In this document: piece by piece, positions 4,906 to 6,296 of the stretch
How the letters are laid out: each line of letters begins with the position of its first letter
How positions within the stretch are numbered: the stretch's first letter is position 1
Source of the DNA: Deltaproteobacteria bacterium
GTDB lineage: Bacteria > Desulfobacterota > Dissulfuribacteria > Dissulfuribacterales > UBA3076
Reading direction: 5' to 3'
Length of the DNA stretch: 6,296 nucleotides
Assembly: GCA_021159445.1 (NCBI GenBank)
Contig: JAGGRV010000255.1
Coordinates: 1 to 6,296, forward strand
The notes under the pieces: generated by a model
Database searches by the model: none
The model's input: only the letters and a program-made list of their open reading frames with translations
What the model was told of the DNA's origin: nothing
Made by a program: the position numbers and the translations under genes

Positions 4906-6296
4906 ATGGCTTTAAGAATTGCAAATAACATTGCTGCGATGAACACCCAGCGTTGGTTGGGTGTCGCAGATGCCGGGATGAAAAAATCTCTTGAAAGATT
5001 GTCATCCGGTTACCGGATCAACCGAGCCTCGGATGACGCCGCCGGGCTTGCTATTTCCCAGAGCTTCCGGGCAAACATAGCAAGCTTCAAGGTAGCTTCC
5101 CGAAATACATCTGAGGCTTCCTCGCTCTTGCAGGTGGCTGAAGGCGGTATGGACCAGATCGGTAATATGCTCACCCGTCTGAAAGAGCTGGCCACACAGG
5201 CAGCCTCTGCTAATGTGGGCGACACCGAGCGAGTAAAAATTAACGCGGAAGCAACGGCGCTGACTACAGAAATCGACCGGATCGCCAATTCCACCAAATA
5301 CGGAAGTTCAGATCTGCTTGATGGAACCTTCGGCGCAAGCAAAGAAGGCACTCTTGATGCCGGCAACAAAGGTGAAGGTGTAGTTAATGACAACATTATA
5401 TACGACTTCACGACAACCTTCACGTCAACCACAACCATGACCGGCCCAATTTCGGATTCTGTTGATGGGAAGTGGAAATTTGTTACTACTGGGGCTCAAA
5501 CTGCAGGCGATTTAGTGGTAAAGATTCAAAACAGCGCAGGAACTCTGGTCGAGACGGGTACTGTAGTGTCAAAAACGGTTACCTTTGCGGAGCTGGGGAT
5601 GACAATTGAGTTTGGCACAGTTATTAATAGTACTGTTAATGACGACACAGTCGATTTCTACCGCACAGGGCTTACCAATGTCAGCGCAGAATCCGCGGAT
5701 GCCGGAACATACACCATAACCGATGCCGCAGGCACCAGCATTACGCTGGCCAATTCGGCGGGCACCATCAGCCAGACAGTGGATGTTAGCGCCGGCGAGC
5801 CGGCAAGTTTTGATCAGTTAGGCATCTCCTTCGATGTGGGGGCAAATTATGAGCTTGAGGATTTAAATGGCGCAACCCTCTCAATCACAGACACCGGAAG
5901 CGCCGGCAATACCTTCCAGATCGGCTCGGAGAACAATACTAATAACCGGATCAGCATTTCGATCAGTGGTGTAGGAACAAGCGATCTTGGCATAAACGCT
6001 ATAGACTTGAGTAGCGCGTCCGGAGCTCAGGACGCCCTTGACTCGATTGACGGAGCCGTCAGCGCCCTTGCAGGGGCAAGAGGCGACATCGGTGCGAACA
6101 TGAACAGGCTGAGCTACGCGGCCGCGAACCTTTCATCCATGATAGAAAATGTGCAGGCCGCTGAATCGGTCATTCGGGACGTGGATATGGCGACAGAGAT
6201 GACGGACTTTACCAAGAACCAGATCCTGCTCCAGGCTGGTACTGCGATGCTTTCCCAGGCGAATATGTCGCCGCAGCAGGTACTTGCGCTGTTTGG
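4906..6296 (+). CDS. fliC: Flagellin, 3'-partial by only a few bases
   Basis: Filament subunit exported by the flagellar type III system and polymerised outside the cell. The frame runs unbroken for 463 full codons plus GG of a Gly codon at the edge. The end, SQANMSPQQVLALFG, is the usual flagellin terminus, so only a codon or two and the stop are missing. The N-terminal D0/D1 region is residues 1-~143 (MALRIANNIAAMNTQRWLG, LERLSSGYRINRASDDAAGLAIS). The C-terminal D1/D0 region is ~366-464 (AAESVIRDVDMATEMTDFTKNQILLQAGTAML is at about 427-449, centred on the conserved DVDMATEM). Between them a ~200-residue variable part contains two related stretches (209-237 and 283-312, each NSAGT...F..LG) like flagellin/hook IN motifs, and a Thr-rich run at 169-179. 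L89-T-R91-L-K-E94-L95 matches the TLR5-recognised segment of Salmonella flagellin. W17 replaces the more usual Asn of QRNL. The gene has its own FliA promoter and a structured leader; the Maf-type gene upstream suggests the protein is glycosylated. Confidence 0.96.
   Translation, partial: MALRIANNIAAMNTQRWLGVADAGMKKSLERLSSGYRINRASDDAAGLAISQSFRANIASFKVASRNTSEASSLLQVAEGGMDQIGNMLTRLKELATQAASANVGDTERVKINAEATALTTEIDRIANSTKYGSSDLLDGTFGASKEGTLDAGNKGEGVVNDNIIYDFTTTFTSTTTMTGPISDSVDGKWKFVTTGAQTAGDLVVKIQNSAGTLVETGTVVSKTVTFAELGMTIEFGTVINSTVNDDTVDFYRTGLTNVSAESADAGTYTITDAAGTSITLANSAGTISQTVDVSAGEPASFDQLGISFDVGANYELEDLNGATLSITDTGSAGNTFQIGSENNTNNRISISISGVGTSDLGINAIDLSSASGAQDALDSIDGAVSALAGARGDIGANMNRLSYAAANLSSMIENVQAAESVIRDVDMATEMTDFTKNQILLQAGTAMLSQANMSPQQVLALF

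Noticed and set aside
5010..5438. 142-codon open frame on the minus strand
   Set aside because: It lies antisense to the highly conserved flagellin N-terminal region; low-complexity Ser/Val/Ala product. A shadow.

Overview
This window looks like part of a flagellar filament and flagellin-glycosylation locus from a Gram-negative, motile bacterium. Base composition is moderate. The style of the flagellin and of the Maf-type protein suggests an environmental lineage such as Desulfobacterota or Nitrospirota. That placement is recalled from family resemblance only and is not proven by the sequence.

Layout, all on the + strand. (1) Positions 1-2186: a large family 2 glycosyltransferase with TPR-like helical repeats on both sides of the catalytic domain. 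Its frame is open through the left edge, so the true start is probably outside the window. (2) Positions 2179-4104: a Maf / DUF115 (MptE-like) protein of the flagellin nonulosonic-acid transferase type. It overlaps gene 1 by 8 bases and has its own strong ribosome binding site, so the two are almost certainly co-transcribed. (3) Positions 4131-4592: a compact 462-base unit made of one AT-rich GxxExxY / PD-(D/E)XK-like gene bounded by near-perfect 26-base inverted repeats. It looks inserted between the glycosylation genes and the flagellin gene. (4) Positions 4593-4905: a gene-free stretch with a good sigma-28 (FliA) promoter, then a leader of about 235 nt. The leader holds two hairpins, one presenting a near-consensus CsrA site, a cryptic perfect Shine-Dalgarno sequence, and a 7-base tandem repeat. 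(5) Positions 4906 to the right edge: a flagellin of at least 464 residues, cut only at its last codon or codons.

Working model. FliA drives flagellin transcription. The structured leader probably allows post-transcriptional control by CsrA, possibly with FliW as in Bacillus hag. The upstream Maf protein and TPR glycosyltransferase would modify Ser/Thr residues in the surface-exposed centre of the flagellin. The GxxExxY cassette is probably a passenger, but it now sits about 40 bases upstream of the flagellin promoter. The items most worth a second look are the inverted-repeat GxxExxY unit and the flagellin leader.
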